Source: Patiria miniata (taxonomy: Eukaryota > Echinodermata > Asteroidea > Valvatida > Asterinidae). From it: 64,000 nucleotides of DNA. The DNA is taken from positions 3,348,001 through 3,412,000 of the forward strand of contig NW_024037050.1 of the NCBI RefSeq assembly GCF_015706575.1, written 5' to 3'. Position numbers and translations under genes: made by a program. The notes under the pieces were generated by a model that was given only the letters and a program-made list of their open reading frames with translations, did not search any database and was not told the DNA's origin. Shown here piece by piece: positions 37,001-52,000 of the stretch (its first letter is position 1; the number at the start of each line of letters is the position of its first letter).

Positions 37001-40000
37001 CTAGTTTGGTCGGTTTTTCCATCATTTCTGTAGAGTCTGGTCGGTTTCGATTTTGCGTTCGCAGTTTTTCAGGTCGAGTCAGGTCGTTTAAGCACTTTTG
37101 GAAAAACCTGAGATGAACCACCAAAAAAAAAAAAAAACGTTTAGAAAGTCATATGATGCAATATTTATTGCAGACTCACTGTGCCTGGTATGACTAAAGC
37201 CCTGTCCGCACTGGACTTTTTTTTTGGAAGGTTTTACCGAGACGATGGTAAAATGAGAAATGGTCAAATGTGACCACTGTCCGCACTTGGACTTTCGACA
37301 CAGGAAAATTTACCCAGACCGCGTGGGAGAAGTAACCGAGCTGTCACAGTGTCAGTAAAATGACTCACCGTACACAGAAAACAAATTGCCGATCACATTT
37401 TCAGCCGCCGATACGCACAGTAATATTACACATGCCATTTGCATGCACAACATAATCGTTTACACGATATTATTTCATCTTGACACGCTAAATCTTGACG
37501 AAAAGGCCTATAATTCTGACGCATTTTGTGATGCACGTCGTCGAAGCCATGCCGCTGTACGATGTTCCGTGCGGCAGCAGTGCCATCAGTTTTCGTTGGT
37601 TCCCATCGCATGCTTACAGAATCGAAGCTATGATGTGGGCAGGAACCAGTGACTACGGCCTACGTACGGTACCGGACCATGATGTTCCGTGCATGACTAC
37701 AGTAGCGTATCAGGACGAATTTGGATCGTGAAAAATAACATACATCGGTGGAGAAAGAGAATTTCCGCAAATTAATTCTCAGAACGTGATCTCTCTTCTC
37801 TGTGTATGTATTTTTGTCCGTTGAAATATATATTTTAACGAGATTTTACCGCTTGCAGCGTGTTTCTACAAAATGTTCGGCCACCGCACGTGCAGTTTCG
37901 TGCGGTCTCTGTATGCATAACAGGGCGCTCGGGCCGGATGTACGCTTTCCTGAGCCGCTTTTACCGACTCACACTGTCCGCACTGGACTTATCGTCTCGG
38001 GAAAAGTGACCTGGTCAGTTTTCCTGGGCGCGTGGGAAGTTTTCCTGGGCAGCAGTTGGCCAGTAAAAGTAACCGCTGGACTCAGGAAAAGTAACCGAGA
38101 GGAAAACGTCCTAGGCTGTCCGCACTGGACTTAAAATGGGAAAAGTACCCATAGTCTCGGTTAGTTTGACCAAAAAAAGTCCAGTGCGGACAGGGCTTAA
38201 GTGTGGTTTGCGGTCTATCATCAGGCATCCAACTTTTCCTCGGATCCATTGATTTCCTTGTTTATTACTTCACATGAATGCCATTACAAGTTGAAAAACA
38301 CTGTACAAAGTCTTGTGTGGCTTGGAATGTCCTCGTTTTTTCCTAAATTCCCAGTTGCATGCCTGCTATCATGCACGGTCTATAACATGCAGGCTCACAC
38401 AATAGGTCACGTTGTGAGTACCGTACGATATGATTCTTTACTGAGAGGCGACGATTTTAACGCGACGCGGGTAAGTTCAGGCACCAAAAGTAGACACAGT
38501 TGCGGGTTTGTTGGGTTTCAGTCTGCAACTCTCTGAAGTAGAAAACAAAGCGACACACATTGTTTGACAGTTCGACAAAAATCTGTGTTTTGCAGGAAGC
38601 AGTATTTGCTGCCGTTGGCAGGAGGACAATTGAAAGCTGTGTGGCCGGCTACAATTCCACCATTTTCGCCTAGTAAGTACAAAGTCTGAAGGATCAACAA
38701 GTAGCAATATGGATTACATGACACATACTCGGGCTCTCATAAGAGTGTGTGAGTATGTAAACACTGGCAATCGTGGGCTAGGGACAAAAGACTAGGGCAC
38801 AAACAAAGGGTCCACGAATCACTGATAGTCCACGATTGAAATTCGTGTACAAAACCAACGACAGCTGTTGCTGAAAAGTACAAACAAAGGAATGAGGATT
38901 AGGGACAATAGGGGTCCATGATTGCCGGTGTTAACAAAGATGCCTGTGTTTTTTTTATGGTGTAAATGGAGGACACACAGGTGCAACATCGATGAATTGC
39001 GGACAAGAACCAAATGGAGGACGACCTCGATTAGAAAATGTGTACAAAACCAATGAGAGCTGTTGCAAAAAAGTTAAGAGTATAAACAAAGAAAAGGGAA
39101 GAGGAACAATAGAAAATCCTCGAGTTACACCATAAACAAATGTGGGTATATGTGTTCATCTTTTCAAACCATGGATGAAAAATACCAGAGAACAAAAGAG
39201 AACAATATCGTCCGCGATTCCCAGCATACGTCCGCGATTGCATCCATACGTCCGTGGATGAAAAAATACCAGAGAACAAAAGAGAACAATATCGTCCGCG
39301 ATTCCCAGCATACGTCCGCGATTGGGGTCGTGTACAAAACCTATGGGGGTCTTCCTAAAAAGTTAGAGTACAAACAAAAGAGGGACAATAGGACGTCCAT
39401 GATCGACGGTGAACACAAGTTTGTGTGAGTTTGTCTTACATTCACTATGTGGACTTGTTAACAAAAGATGTCCACATAATGCAGGTTGTGTTGACGTTAT
39501 GTGGACTAAGCCGTATCCACATAACGTTTCGTGTAGAACAGGTTTAGAGGCATTTTTAGGTTAGGTTTATCTGTGGCAGAATGAAGAGAAACACTATAGG
39601 GAATCATAGAAAAAAATTGGGTTGAAAGAGTTTTCACAGTTTAAGTAAAGTTATTTTTTGTACCGATTTTTCTTAACTACACGAAAACAAAGGAATGTCC
39701 ACATAGCGTACCCTACCGCTCAGAAATACGTACCCTTTTCGCGATCGATTTACCGCGAAAATTCCTTTGCGAACGGTGCGCTATTTTAAAAGCATAACTT
39801 GCCTAGGGTTTTTTTTTCGTTCGCGAAAACAACACAGATTTCGCAAAAGTGCTGCCGCCGCCCATATTCGCGCAAATCCATTCGCGAATGCAGCGTAACA
39901 AGTTTTGCGGGTTGTGAAAATGTAAACTACCGATATATATAAAACAAACATGTGTGAGTTTGTGTGTGTATGGAACTGACTACATTCGTGCACTGCTGGG

Positions 40001-43000
40001 TGCGTGCACAGTGGGTGAAGTATACACAATCAAACTCTTTGTCCTCTGGCTGACAAATGGACCTGTTTGCTAATAAATTCATTTTTTTAAATTTCTTTTG
40101 AGTGTAATCAAGTGTAGAACATATGTTTATATTCCTTTCCAATGTTCTGTCACTTCTAGTGGACAGACAGGATCAGGCAAGACGTTCACAATGATGGGTA
40201 AGTCAATTCTTTCTGAATAACTAACGACTTTTCATTAAAACCTTTTTTTTTGACAAAACGGTTTTTCAACCCTTTTACTTTCAACCGTCCTCCAGTAATT
40301 TGTGCAGATTTTGTTTAGAAAGCGAACTACTCTAACCTCAGTTCTGGTTGCTGGATAAATTTTCATTGGCAGACTAAGCTTCATCTCTCCAATCCATTCC
40401 AGTAGATTTGAAGAAAATGATATTACATGTACTTGCTATGAACAGACCACTCCAGGTTTGACCACAAGCCCTGCCCAACTTTACTCTTCTAAGCAAAAGG
40501 AAATATTTTTGCCTAACGTGACTTTACGTTTAGAAAATAGTATTCTTAATAAGGTTTCTTGTACCAGGTTCTTAGGACTGGAAACGGACAAAAACATGCT
40601 TTGGAAGGAACAAATCTCTTCAATATGTAATAAGATTTCCAAAGTTAACTACATCCTTAATAGAACTAAGAATTTTTTGAGGATTAAAGACAGTTTGTCT
40701 ATTTATAATACATTGGTTAATTCTTATTTAAATTATGGAGTCTTGGCTTGGGGTGGCATGTATAAGGTTTATCCTTCTTTTTTTAGTAGACTTGTAACAC
40801 TACAAAAGAAATGTATAAGAAATGCCTGTCATGCTAAATACAATGCGCATACCACTCCACTTTGTAATAAATTTAGAATTCTTAAGTTTGGTGATGTATT
40901 TAATGTACACATTGTTACTCATTATTACGATTACTTTCATAAACTACTTCCTGAGAATTTAAGCCATCAGTCTTTTTTCCCACTAAACCAGGACTTGCAC
41001 CATTATTCTACAAGACAAAGTAATTGTATTCATTGTAGTAGTACATTTAGACTGGACATAACATCAGCTAATTACCGTAATATTTTGCCTCGAATTGTTA
41101 ATGGGCTTCCTGATCAACTTAGACTTCTTCTGATCAGTTCATCCAAAAAGCTTTTTGTTAAACACCTCAAGGAATTCTATTTAAATAAGTACAATGATTT
41201 TGTTTGTACAAATCTTAACTGCTACTCGTGCCTACATTCAGCAAGACGTTAATTCCTTTTTTCCCTATTTTTTTCTCCTTTATGTATACGACTTTTATGT
41301 TTTTGTATGTGCTCACTTTATGTTTGAACTTACTACATTTATAAACTCTACCTGGGATCTCATTGTTTGCATTATTCCAAATACATGTAGTTTACTTTGA
41401 CCGCAGTCTCGGGTGCTCCACTACAGAAGGCCAGTCCTTCTCTGGATGCCACCCCCATTCATGCTGTATTGTTCTGCTTTTTCTATTTTGATACACTTGT
41501 TTTGATCATTAATCTTTATTCATTGTATGTTTGAAGTATGAATGGAAATAAAACAAACAAACAAACTTTGGTTTTTGTACAATTTGCTTTTGACCGGGAT
41601 TGACCAAGCTATCATGGTCACCTTTAAAGTCCACTGTAACTTTTGTTACATTTTTAATAGGCACTTTGACGTGAACGAAAGAGTCCCACAACTTAATGCA
41701 TTGGTTTCAACTGTCAAACTTCGAACACTGTAACGTAGTCTGTTTGAACATATGAATACAATATATACATACATATACCCTAAAATTGTGGTAACTTTCG
41801 TTATGGTAACTTACGTTACAGTTTGTCGGCCCATCTTTGGTACAAGTTTAATAATTTAAGAAACTAATAATCAATCAAAAAACTCCTTGGCCTAGAATAT
41901 ATGTCAAACCTTTTTCTCTGTCTTACAATCAAAACCTCACACACTTGCATTTTGCATGTGAAAACAAGGTGCCAAAATGAATACCTAAAACCATACGTTT
42001 AGGCCAAATACCAGTTTGACAACAAAAAAAAAAATGCTTAAAACCATATTCCACCTCACTGGCACATCATTCCAATTAAATGAAAGGTCTTGTTGTCCAC
42101 TTTAATTAGTTACCACGTTTTGGGCTATGGTGCCTAATTCTTTTAGCCTAACTGCCCTGAATCCTTCAAAATCCTCTCTGCCAAAGTGAAGGAATTTGGA
42201 GGATTGAGGTTGCATGGGAAAAGTGCATTACTGATTTTGTAGAATACACTTTGTCAAGGTCTTGGGCCGGAACTTGTGTTGTTTTTGCTCAGCAATGCAT
42301 AAATATAGGCCTGGATTATGCTTGAAATCCTCCGTACTGCTCCAGGATATCACTGGCCAAGCCTCAACATATTGATTGTCACTGCCGCAGGATTTTGCAG
42401 GATTCAGGCAGTGGTCACCCCTCCATGGACCACATTCAAAAAATAACGGAGGAATTTGCAGGATTGAGGCTACATCCTAGCAAATATAGGGAGTTACGTT
42501 AAATTAAGATTTCATAAACTTTCTATTTTTCAGCCATGTCCACATTCTCACGGAATTGGCCTTTTCCAAACTTTGTGGTGACATTGACTGATGCGCACTG
42601 TTTAATAGACTGAGAGGAAGAGTTCATTCATTTGAAAACAAACTAAATATTGACTTGTATCTGACAAATATTCTTTGTCTGTTCATTCTCAGGACCTGAT
42701 GAGGCTGATAATTTCCACCATGAACTGAGAGGTGTCATCCCTAGAAGCTTTGAGTACCTGTTCAGTCTCGTCAACCGAGAGCGTGAAAAGGTACCGATAT
42801 CACATGGTTTATCCTGACAAGGCATTTCCCTCAATTCTTAACGGGCAATACCAGCGTTATGCAATGTCTGTGACAGAAGCATTTAGGAGCTCCCAGAATA
42901 AACCAGAAAATATATATTTTAAACTTATACGTGTACATCCATCATCTGGTGATGGTGGTGGAGATTACAGTTTTGGATCATTTCTCTGAATCATTATTTA

Positions 43001-46000
43001 GATAACATGGTTAAAGGGAAGATACAACATTTGCAAACATCAAAAACCGAAATGATCAAATTGTCACGAAATATCTTACTGGATTGTTAGGGAATGACAG
43101 TCTAAAGCATCCTGTAAAGTTTGGCTCGTGGTGTGCTGACATTTTCAAGAAAAACTGTATTTTTCCAACGCTGGTCGGCCGACCAGCGTTGGAGAAAACT
43201 GGCTTTTTTCAAAAAGTGCTCTTACTATTTTATATTTAGTTCCTCTGCATTTTCTTTGCAATTGATTACACACCTGTGAAGACTACAACCCTGCTAGACT
43301 GATTCTCTGATCTTACAATTCCCACAAAACTATAAATTACTCCGTTTCATCTTAAGTGGGGTCAGGGAACCAGACTACAAGAATATGATTGGTTTTCTTG
43401 GTTTTTCCAGCATCTACGAACCCAAAACGTAAAACAAGTCATGGTAACAATATTTGCTATAACATACTAATCCTCCAAATCCATTTATTTCTGAAAATTG
43501 CAGCAGAAGCAAATGTTGTACATTCCCTTTAAGTGGCTCTGTCATGGATATTACACTTCCTTTCGTAACGCTGGAATCTCCCTAATACAAAGTTACTTTT
43601 GCATGTACAATGTACCATCAGTTAACCCATACATGTATGGGTACTTACGGGGTACGGAGAACTAGGAACAACTGTAGGGTCAGTGGTACCCCGCAAGTTG
43701 GTCTTTAGAAATCTTGATACCCCACAGCAGAAAAGCCATAGGGTAAGGGATTCCAATAGAAACAAAGGAGAATAATACAATAGGGTTCCCAATTCCCAAA
43801 GTCCCCAATTTGGCGATCGTGTACAAAACATATGGGAGGTATTCCTAAAAAGTACAAACACAAGAGGGACAATAGGGGGTCCCCGATTGCAGGCAAATGC
43901 ACACTTGTGTGTACACGTGGGAGTAAACTGAGAAATGTATGCATAATTCAAAATAAAGTCAAATATTAAACATGAAGGTCACCGCCCTGTTTGCACCACT
44001 GATCTCTATATAAAGACTGGATAGCGGATAAAGAGCCGCACAATGAATGAATTGATGCCATATTGGTGAGACCAGTGAGACCGGCTGGTGATCTACAAAG
44101 GACAAGTTGCTGTCTTTATGGGCATCATGATTACTTTTGTAACTTTGGGGTTCACTTGACTTATATTTTGACCACTACCACTGACCACGGTTTACAATTT
44201 CTCTAACGTCGTGGTTTACTTTTTTTAATGCCGCAGTTCACTTTTTCGGTGTTTTGGAAATAATAATCACTACGGAAATTTGTCCTGTTTACAACATCAT
44301 AATACGTGTACGTGACAAAAAGGCGCGTCAACTCTTGATACAGCGCGCGCTGTATATACGCGTAGAACGTTCGTAATGTACGTGGCCATCTTCGTGAGAC
44401 TGGGGGCGAATTGGTCAATATGCAAAGTCTACTGTGTGACTGGTGTATGGATATCCGCTATCCAGTCTTTATATAGAGATCAGTGGTTCGCACATGTAAC
44501 CTCTTTAAATATTTGGTGTGTGACTGCAGCAAGGGGAGAGATTTGAGTTCCTGTGTCGGGTGTCGTTCTTGGAGATCTACAACGAGCAAGTCTTTGATCT
44601 GTTGGACTCTGCCTCCTCCGGCCTTCAGCTGAGGGAGAACTTCAAGCGAGGTGTCTTTGTGGATGGACTCATCGAACAGGTGGTCAGCAATCCCAGTGAT
44701 GCATTCCAGGTACGGTGTCACCTCAGATATCTGTCTAAGTATCTAGGCTTGGAAGCAAAATTGTCAAATGACAGCAAGTATTTAGAGGGTCCACGCGATG
44801 AATTTTTTCTTAGGAACACATTTTGTGCAACTTTCTACTCCTCTTTAATGATTCAGAGAAATGTGACCTGTCACCACAGAATGAGCATAAAGTTGGAAAT
44901 TGCCATTTTGCAGAACAGTGGGGCAAAGCCAACATTTGAAGGGGTCGTCATTTTTTGTTTTCAAGTCAACCCCATTGTGCATGTCCTGTTCTACCTTTCT
45001 CGATTGTTTTTGTTCGATCAAACATAGTATGTTTTACAGGATATTTACAATGTAAAAGCAATTTTCTCAAAATTCACTTTTTACAAGTAAATTGAGTTGG
45101 CAGCTTATATTTCCATTACTGAACTCAGTTCCCCCATATAATAATTAACCATAAGAAAGCTCATTTTCTGCAGAATCCAGATATACTAATGTCTCAATTC
45201 CTAAAATGTTCGACTTGATGCTCATTTTGAGATGACAGGTCACATATGATCCAAAACTCCTAGTCTGTAATCTCCTGTACCATTACTACACAGCCATATG
45301 GTTGCGAAGGCAAAGCATGGCCCGTTGATAAGCAAAGTTAATCAGATTACAGTAAACTCCGGCTAAGACGGCACTCTGGGGACCAGAGAATTTGTGACGA
45401 CTTACGCGAATGTGGGTTTTTGCTGCAAGTCGTCATTTTGCCGACTTACACAAATACACAAATTGAATCACGGAGTGAAAAAAATAGATTGAATTAATGG
45501 CTTGTGTGCATCTGTATCTGGATCACGCAAACAAGATTCATGGCTAAAATTCAAAGGCTTTGATTTACCCTGGTAAATTAATTTTCAAAGAAATTAATTT
45601 TCAAAGATTTCGCCCGCCAACGTGAACTGTATGCATGTAGTTTCATTCAAAATGAAGTGTTCGGTAACCTTTAGAAATCGCCATTTTCCAACCATACGGC
45701 TGCACATATGTAGATGATGGATATATAAGATTTGAAAAATACATTTTTTCAGGTTTATTTACTGAGCTCTTAAATGCTGTGTCATAAGACAGCACATAGT
45801 GCTGGACTTGCCCATATACATGTACTGAATAGGGTAAATAATTAAAGCTTGCTTGTTACAAATTGTGGTTGTATGTTAAAGGGAATGTACATCATTGGTT
45901 TTTGATGTAATTTTCAGAAATGAACTATTTGAGGGGTTAGTATACATAGATGAAATATTGTTACACTGACATTTTTGAAGTTTTGTGTTTGAAAAGGTTG

Positions 46001-49000
46001 GAAAAACCAAGAAAAACAAAAATGTTTAAGTAGTCTGGTTCCCTGACTCCACAAAAGATAAAATGGATCAATTTATAGATGATGGAAAATTGTAAGACAC
46101 GGGAACCAGTCTAGCTGGCCTGCACCCGTTCATGAAATATGTAACCAATAGCAAACAAAATTTGGACTGAAAAAATGGTTAATTTGGAGCAGTAGTTGAA
46201 AAATAGTTAGGTTTTTCCAACGCTGGTCGGCCGACCACCGTTGAAAATGTATACAAAAATACCATTTTCTTGAAAGTGACTTCACGCCAGGTGCCATAAT
46301 TTTACAAAAAGCTTGAGACTATCATTTACCAACATTCTAGTAAGGTATTTCGTAAAAACTTGGTAGTTTTATTTTTTGATGTTTGCAAATGTATATTCCC
46401 TTTAAACACTTGTTGTGGTATAAATTCTAAGGAATACATGGTTTTTGTTGTTTTTTAACTTCCAGGTCTTGTCAACGGGCTGGTTGAACCGAAGGGTGGC
46501 TTCTACGTCCATGAATAGGGAAAGTAGCCGCAGTCACGCCGTCTTCACATTCACAATACAAACAAAGGTAAGTTGAGTCGCTGCGACTCATGCTGTTTGT
46601 AAATGGCCAGCGTACGGTACAATGAAATACCACTGACTGCCATTCCTCCAGCATTGGATTTGAAGCAGCCAGCTGACCCTATCAAGTGCGTACAATGGTG
46701 GGGTTATCAAGACATCTGTGGCAATTATCAGGAGGTTGTTGGCTTGCTTCCTACTTGAAAAATCTTAAAAGGTTTCAAATCCCACCCGAACCCCCCCCCC
46801 CCCAGAATTCCCCCAATTGTTTATTTCTACTAATATTTTGGAGACCTGGGTCCAGTATCATGGCTCTGCTTACCATAAGCGAAAAATCCCTGCTTACTGT
46901 GGCAGAAAATCTGTGCTTATGGTTAAGCCTATTTCATGGGTTAGCGAGGAATTTTGGCTTATGCACATCCTGTAACTAAGGATTCTGTGCTTGCGTGGTT
47001 AGCACAAAATGTTTCTGCTAGTGCTGTTAGCACAGAATGGTGATCGTAAGCGTGGAATTCGGTGGTTAGCAGCGCCATGAAATTGGGCCCTGCTAATAGG
47101 GTTAAGTTGGTTGTTAACCTGTTACATTGCAGCCAAGAGCCTCCTTACGAATGATTATGTCACAAGATTTTCTTTACAAAGAAGTTGATTTGAGCAGGGT
47201 TTGAACCTGCAACCTTCGGATGGCTGTTCTGGTGCTCTGCCAACTGAGCGATCCTGTCCTATGTGCCTTCACTGTACATAGGGCTGCATAGCTTCCTTGG
47301 TAGAGCACCAAAACGACAATCAATTCTTTGTTCAAGATTGAGTATTTTGGAGATTTTGCGGAATTGCCTCAATTTTGTAAAATTGGTGTCAAACGTCCGC
47401 AAGACATCACTCTCCAACTCATCAAGGCTTAGCACACACACAACATAAGATTGATTATAAAATAAGTAGGGTTCATCTGGTATAGGGCTCATTCAATGAC
47501 TGCCATCTCTGTAGGAGAACTGCAACTGCATATTTTATGCAATCAAGCACGCATTGCTCAGTGTTAAAAATGTTCCAAACACGCGCGCTTGTTGCCCGAA
47601 ATGTGTTCGAAATACGACGCAGCCGATGCCCGTTATGCAAGTTGATGCTCAAAATGCCAAAGCATGATGGTCTGTACTAAATGACGTCATTTGAACGAGA
47701 CCCATTATTCTTACTAAAAATGTTGAATGTTATGATTTCGTTTAAATACTTGCACTTTATAGGAGAAGAAAGCTGGGGTATCCAACATCCGAGTCTCCCA
47801 GCTGAATCTGGTGGATTTGGCCGGTAGCGAGCGTCAGAAGGACACCAAGACGTCGGGCATACGACTCAAGGAGGCCGGCAGCATCAACAAATCCCTGCTG
47901 ACTCTGGGTCATGTCATCACCGCGCTGGTGGACATTGGCCACGGGAAGACACGACATGTGCCGTACAGAGACTCCAAACTCAGCTTCCTGCTCAGGGTGG
48001 GTGTATGTTTAATGCTAGGGTCACACATTCCCGAATTAGTTGCGGATGCAACCAGAATAAGCCAAGAATTGAAATTGGTTCCCGAATCACCCCGACAATT
48101 TTGAACATGTTCAAATTTGTCGGGGTGCTTCCCGATCTTTCAGGGTCTTTCACTGAACTAACAGAATCATCCCGAGGCAGCCAAGAACCATCCAAGATTT
48201 ACTCAAGAATTGCTTTTCTTGGTGATTCGGCTTTAAAATCGGGAATGTGTGAACCTAGCATAAAGGCATAATAGGATCATTTGCATTTGTTCCAAAAGTA
48301 ACCAACCAAATTATTATCAAAAAGTTCACTTGGATTAAAACCTCCTGCTGTTTTGAACAGTCACAGACAGTAAATAAATTCAATCTTCTTCCCCTGCCAT
48401 GCCTTGTACACTGGCTAGTCACCAACAGTCAGATCATATTTCAAACAAGCACTGTGACCAGTCAAATTCAGTCAACAGACAAACGCAGGCAAGAATTTGA
48501 CACAGCTGGCTTATCAATCACCTACAGTCAAAGCATAGCCGCATCAAGTTACATAAAACAGTCATAGCCAGTCAATCCTGCTTTATGGACCAACAAAATT
48601 TCCAAAAATGTGTCACTTGACGTCTTTGGAAATGACATTCTTTTATTGTTTTCTTCAACATGACAGCATGCCAGAAGGAATAATTTTACTGGGATTTTAG
48701 TGCCATTACTATCTTTAAACCTAGTAAGCTTTTCAACAATGATTTTGTCGGTTACTTTTTGGATAGCTGCAAATGATCCTATATGCCTTCAAGATGTGGA
48801 CGGCTGCTCCACATACATCAGTGCAAGGACAAAACACAGTATGAGAACATTTCCAAAAGAAAGGAAACAAAAAGCGTTTCCACAAACAATGTTTCCGAGC
48901 CAAAACTTTTGAATTTTTGTTTTTATAATATTGTTGCGTTCCCGCAAATTGCGTAGTTTACTTCTTTCCACACCAATCCATTCCACTCCGTGCACAGCGT

Positions 49001-52000
49001 AATGCTTGCAGCGATCCTGTGTGCCCTCACACAGCGCGAAGCTTACCACGAAGTCTTAGACACACGTATAAGTGTGCAGCACACTGTACAGTACGCTATT
49101 GTATAGCGCGCAATGCGTGTAGCACTCACTGCTATTGAACATGTACCGCCATGGGACATGTACTTAGGACTTGGCCATTTTCCGTCCACCTTTCCCCGGA
49201 GTCGATGCGAATTCCCCTCACACACCTTACCTCGCATCCGACCCACATTGACCCCGAGCATTTAGCGAATGTGGCTCGCTAAAACCTACCCGTGTATTCA
49301 CCCCTTAGTGACCCCGTACACCCCAGCGAGTGTGTCCCGCTAACCCACTGGCCGAGAACTACGGTAGCTAGAGGTCGGGTTACGTCCTTCATCTCATAGT
49401 TTTACTCCATAGCATTAGTGTGTAGATTCTTACCTAGTCTAGAGACTAAGTCTTGTACACAAACCTATGTACCGAGAAGTTATTCCCTTTCCCTTTTCCT
49501 TGAGGATCAGTTCCCCGTAAGGCACCCACGAGTGATCGTACTTCGCCCGCTAACCACTGCTCTCGGACTTTCTTCCACTAGAATGTCCAAGTCAGTCGTG
49601 TACAAATCTCCCATAGAGAACTTTCCCCGTGCCTTTGTACACGGATGCATTATTCATAACTACTAGAATCCAATGCTCCCATTGGCTAAGACGCGCCCCC
49701 AAAAGTCTATATAAAGCGCGCAGAAATAGTAATTCTGGTCATTGTTGTACTGGGCTCTTCCCCAGTAGGTTCCTGAGCTCTGACCTACACAGAGCTCCCG
49801 CACGTATGATGCGTTAGATTGTTGCTCTGGGCTCTGACCCCGACAGAGTTCCTGACATGTACACATGTACGCCTTAACTTTACATTGTATATAGTGCGCC
49901 CTCTATTGACCTGAGATGTAAATAATCACGAATAAAGTACTAGAGTGTGTGTGTAAGATATTTGTATCTGACTCTTTATTTGATAATGTCTCTCAACCCA
50001 GAGAGACGTTACACTGGTGGCAAGCGCTGGGATACGAACTTACACACACCATCGAACTATACCATGACTTTTAATTAAGTCACTCCATGTACCCCTCCAC
50101 TGAACGGATCTCCCAGCTTTAGACTCTGACTTTCTGCACGGTCAATATCAGCAGCCAACATGCCTGCCAAGCGAAAATCTCGCAGGTTACAGTCGTTGTA
50201 TGATGATGATGACACCAACCTGTATTCAAGTCTACAGGCAGAGAGTGCAGAACTCCAAGAACTTAAAAAACAGTTCGAACTTTTCAAGCTTCGTTCAGTG
50301 GAGGCGGAGAAAGAGCTGAAACAACTCCGAGCAACTGCTGCATTACACAGCCCATCAACGGCTGAGCAGACAGATGCCAATGTTTCAGCGAAATCGCCCA
50401 AGGACTCACAGCCAGTGATGTCCGCTCCCAGTACTGCCCCTTCCACCGTTCCAAAAGCTGACGCCCCTAAACCAACAGAAGCAGAGCAAGCAGAGCCCCG
50501 TCCTCTCCGAACCCAGCCGAGTCATAAGCTGGATGTTCCTCTCCCTCGCCAAGGAGAATTCGACGGCACGAAGTCATGGGAAGGCTTCGTCCGACCTCTG
50601 ATGGGTCTCGCCGAGGCTTGCGGCTGGTCCGAGGAAGAAAAGCGCTTCCGACTTGTCAGCAGTCTACGTGGAAAGGCGGCCGAGTACGTGTACCAGCAAC
50701 TGGATCCCGAAGCAATCAAGTCGTCCGACACCCTGGTGAAGGAGCTTGGTAAACGATTTGGCGAACGACAATTGCCAAATTACTACATCGCTCAGCTAGA
50801 AGCGAGGAGACATCAGCCGAAGGAGAAGCTGGCGGAGTTTGTAGCCGACATTCGCCGCCTCGTCTTCCGTGGCTACCCTACGGCAGATCCAGTTACCAGA
50901 GAGAGCATCGCCCTTCGCCATTTTCTGAAGGGCCTCCCCGACCAACAGATGGCAGTTTCCGTTGGCATGACGAATCCCAAGTCCCTTGAGGAGGCAACAA
51001 CGGCGGTGGAAAACTTCCTGAGCCTCCGTGACACCACAAGCTTGGGAAAATCACATCGTGTGAACACCGTACAGGCAGCATCTGAGGCTGATCCCGGGTT
51101 CGTCAACCAAAAGCAGTTTAAACAGTTCCAAGACAACCTCGACCGACGGTTAAACGGAATTGTCAAACTGATCAAAGATAAGCCCGCCTACAAGCAGAAA
51201 TCCGCCAAGCCTGCTGAAGCCAAGAAACAGCAGATGGATGTTACTTGTTTCAAATGTGGCAAGCCCGGCCACTTTGCAAACAAGTGCCCCGACTTAGCGG
51301 CCAAGGAGGTCGTCGTCATACAGACGGAAAACTAACGCGGACCGTGCCGTCCGGCCTGGCACCGGTCCGTCCCAATGAACAGAACACTATCCGAATGGGT
51401 AGACAGCAATTTCAAGGCATGTCTGCATTTTTGCGAGTGCAGATATGCGACCAAGACAGCGAACTTTTAGTCGACACCGGAGCGGCGGTGACCATCATTT
51501 CTTCAGCACTTTTCAGCCAGATCCCTGCTGAAAAACGCCCTGAACTCAAACCCCCGTGCAAAAGCACAAAATTAGAAACTGCAAACAAGGAACTCATTGA
51601 CATTGAAGGTGTTGCCACAATCGACATGATGATTGGTGAACAGCACTTCCATTGGGATGCATTTGTCGCCCCCATCAGCGATGAAGGAATCCTTGGCTAT
51701 GACTTTCTATACCACTATGATTGCATATTGGAGGCACGCAACGGCATACGAATTGCCGGTAAATGGGTTCAGTGGACAGTCCAAGGAGCCCCTCCCCGTG
51801 TAGTTAAGATCGCACTGAAGCAGAACACTACAATTCCAGCATGCAGCGAGTGGGTAGCAGAGGGCATAGCTGATCATCACAAACTGAGTTCCATGTATGC
51901 AGTCGTTGAACCTGCCAACCTTCGTCACAATGTTGTGGTTGGCAGTTCACTCATTGATCCCCGCCGAGAAGACATCGGCATACCTGTCCGACTTGTGAAC

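Noticed and set aside
37386..37731. Possible transposase or Myb-like protein in the TAA-flanked element
   Set aside because: The frames are under 90 codons and show no DDE or helix-turn-helix pattern that I could defend.
44710..45027. Extension of the KIF15 exon 7 frame past the donor
   Set aside because: After GTACGG the translation loses kinesin similarity, while the exon at 46466 continues the motor exactly in phase.
49043..49866. Several 60-120 codon frames within the LTRs
   Set aside because: They occur identically in both LTRs and coincide with promoter and leader sequence; no protein family is suggested.
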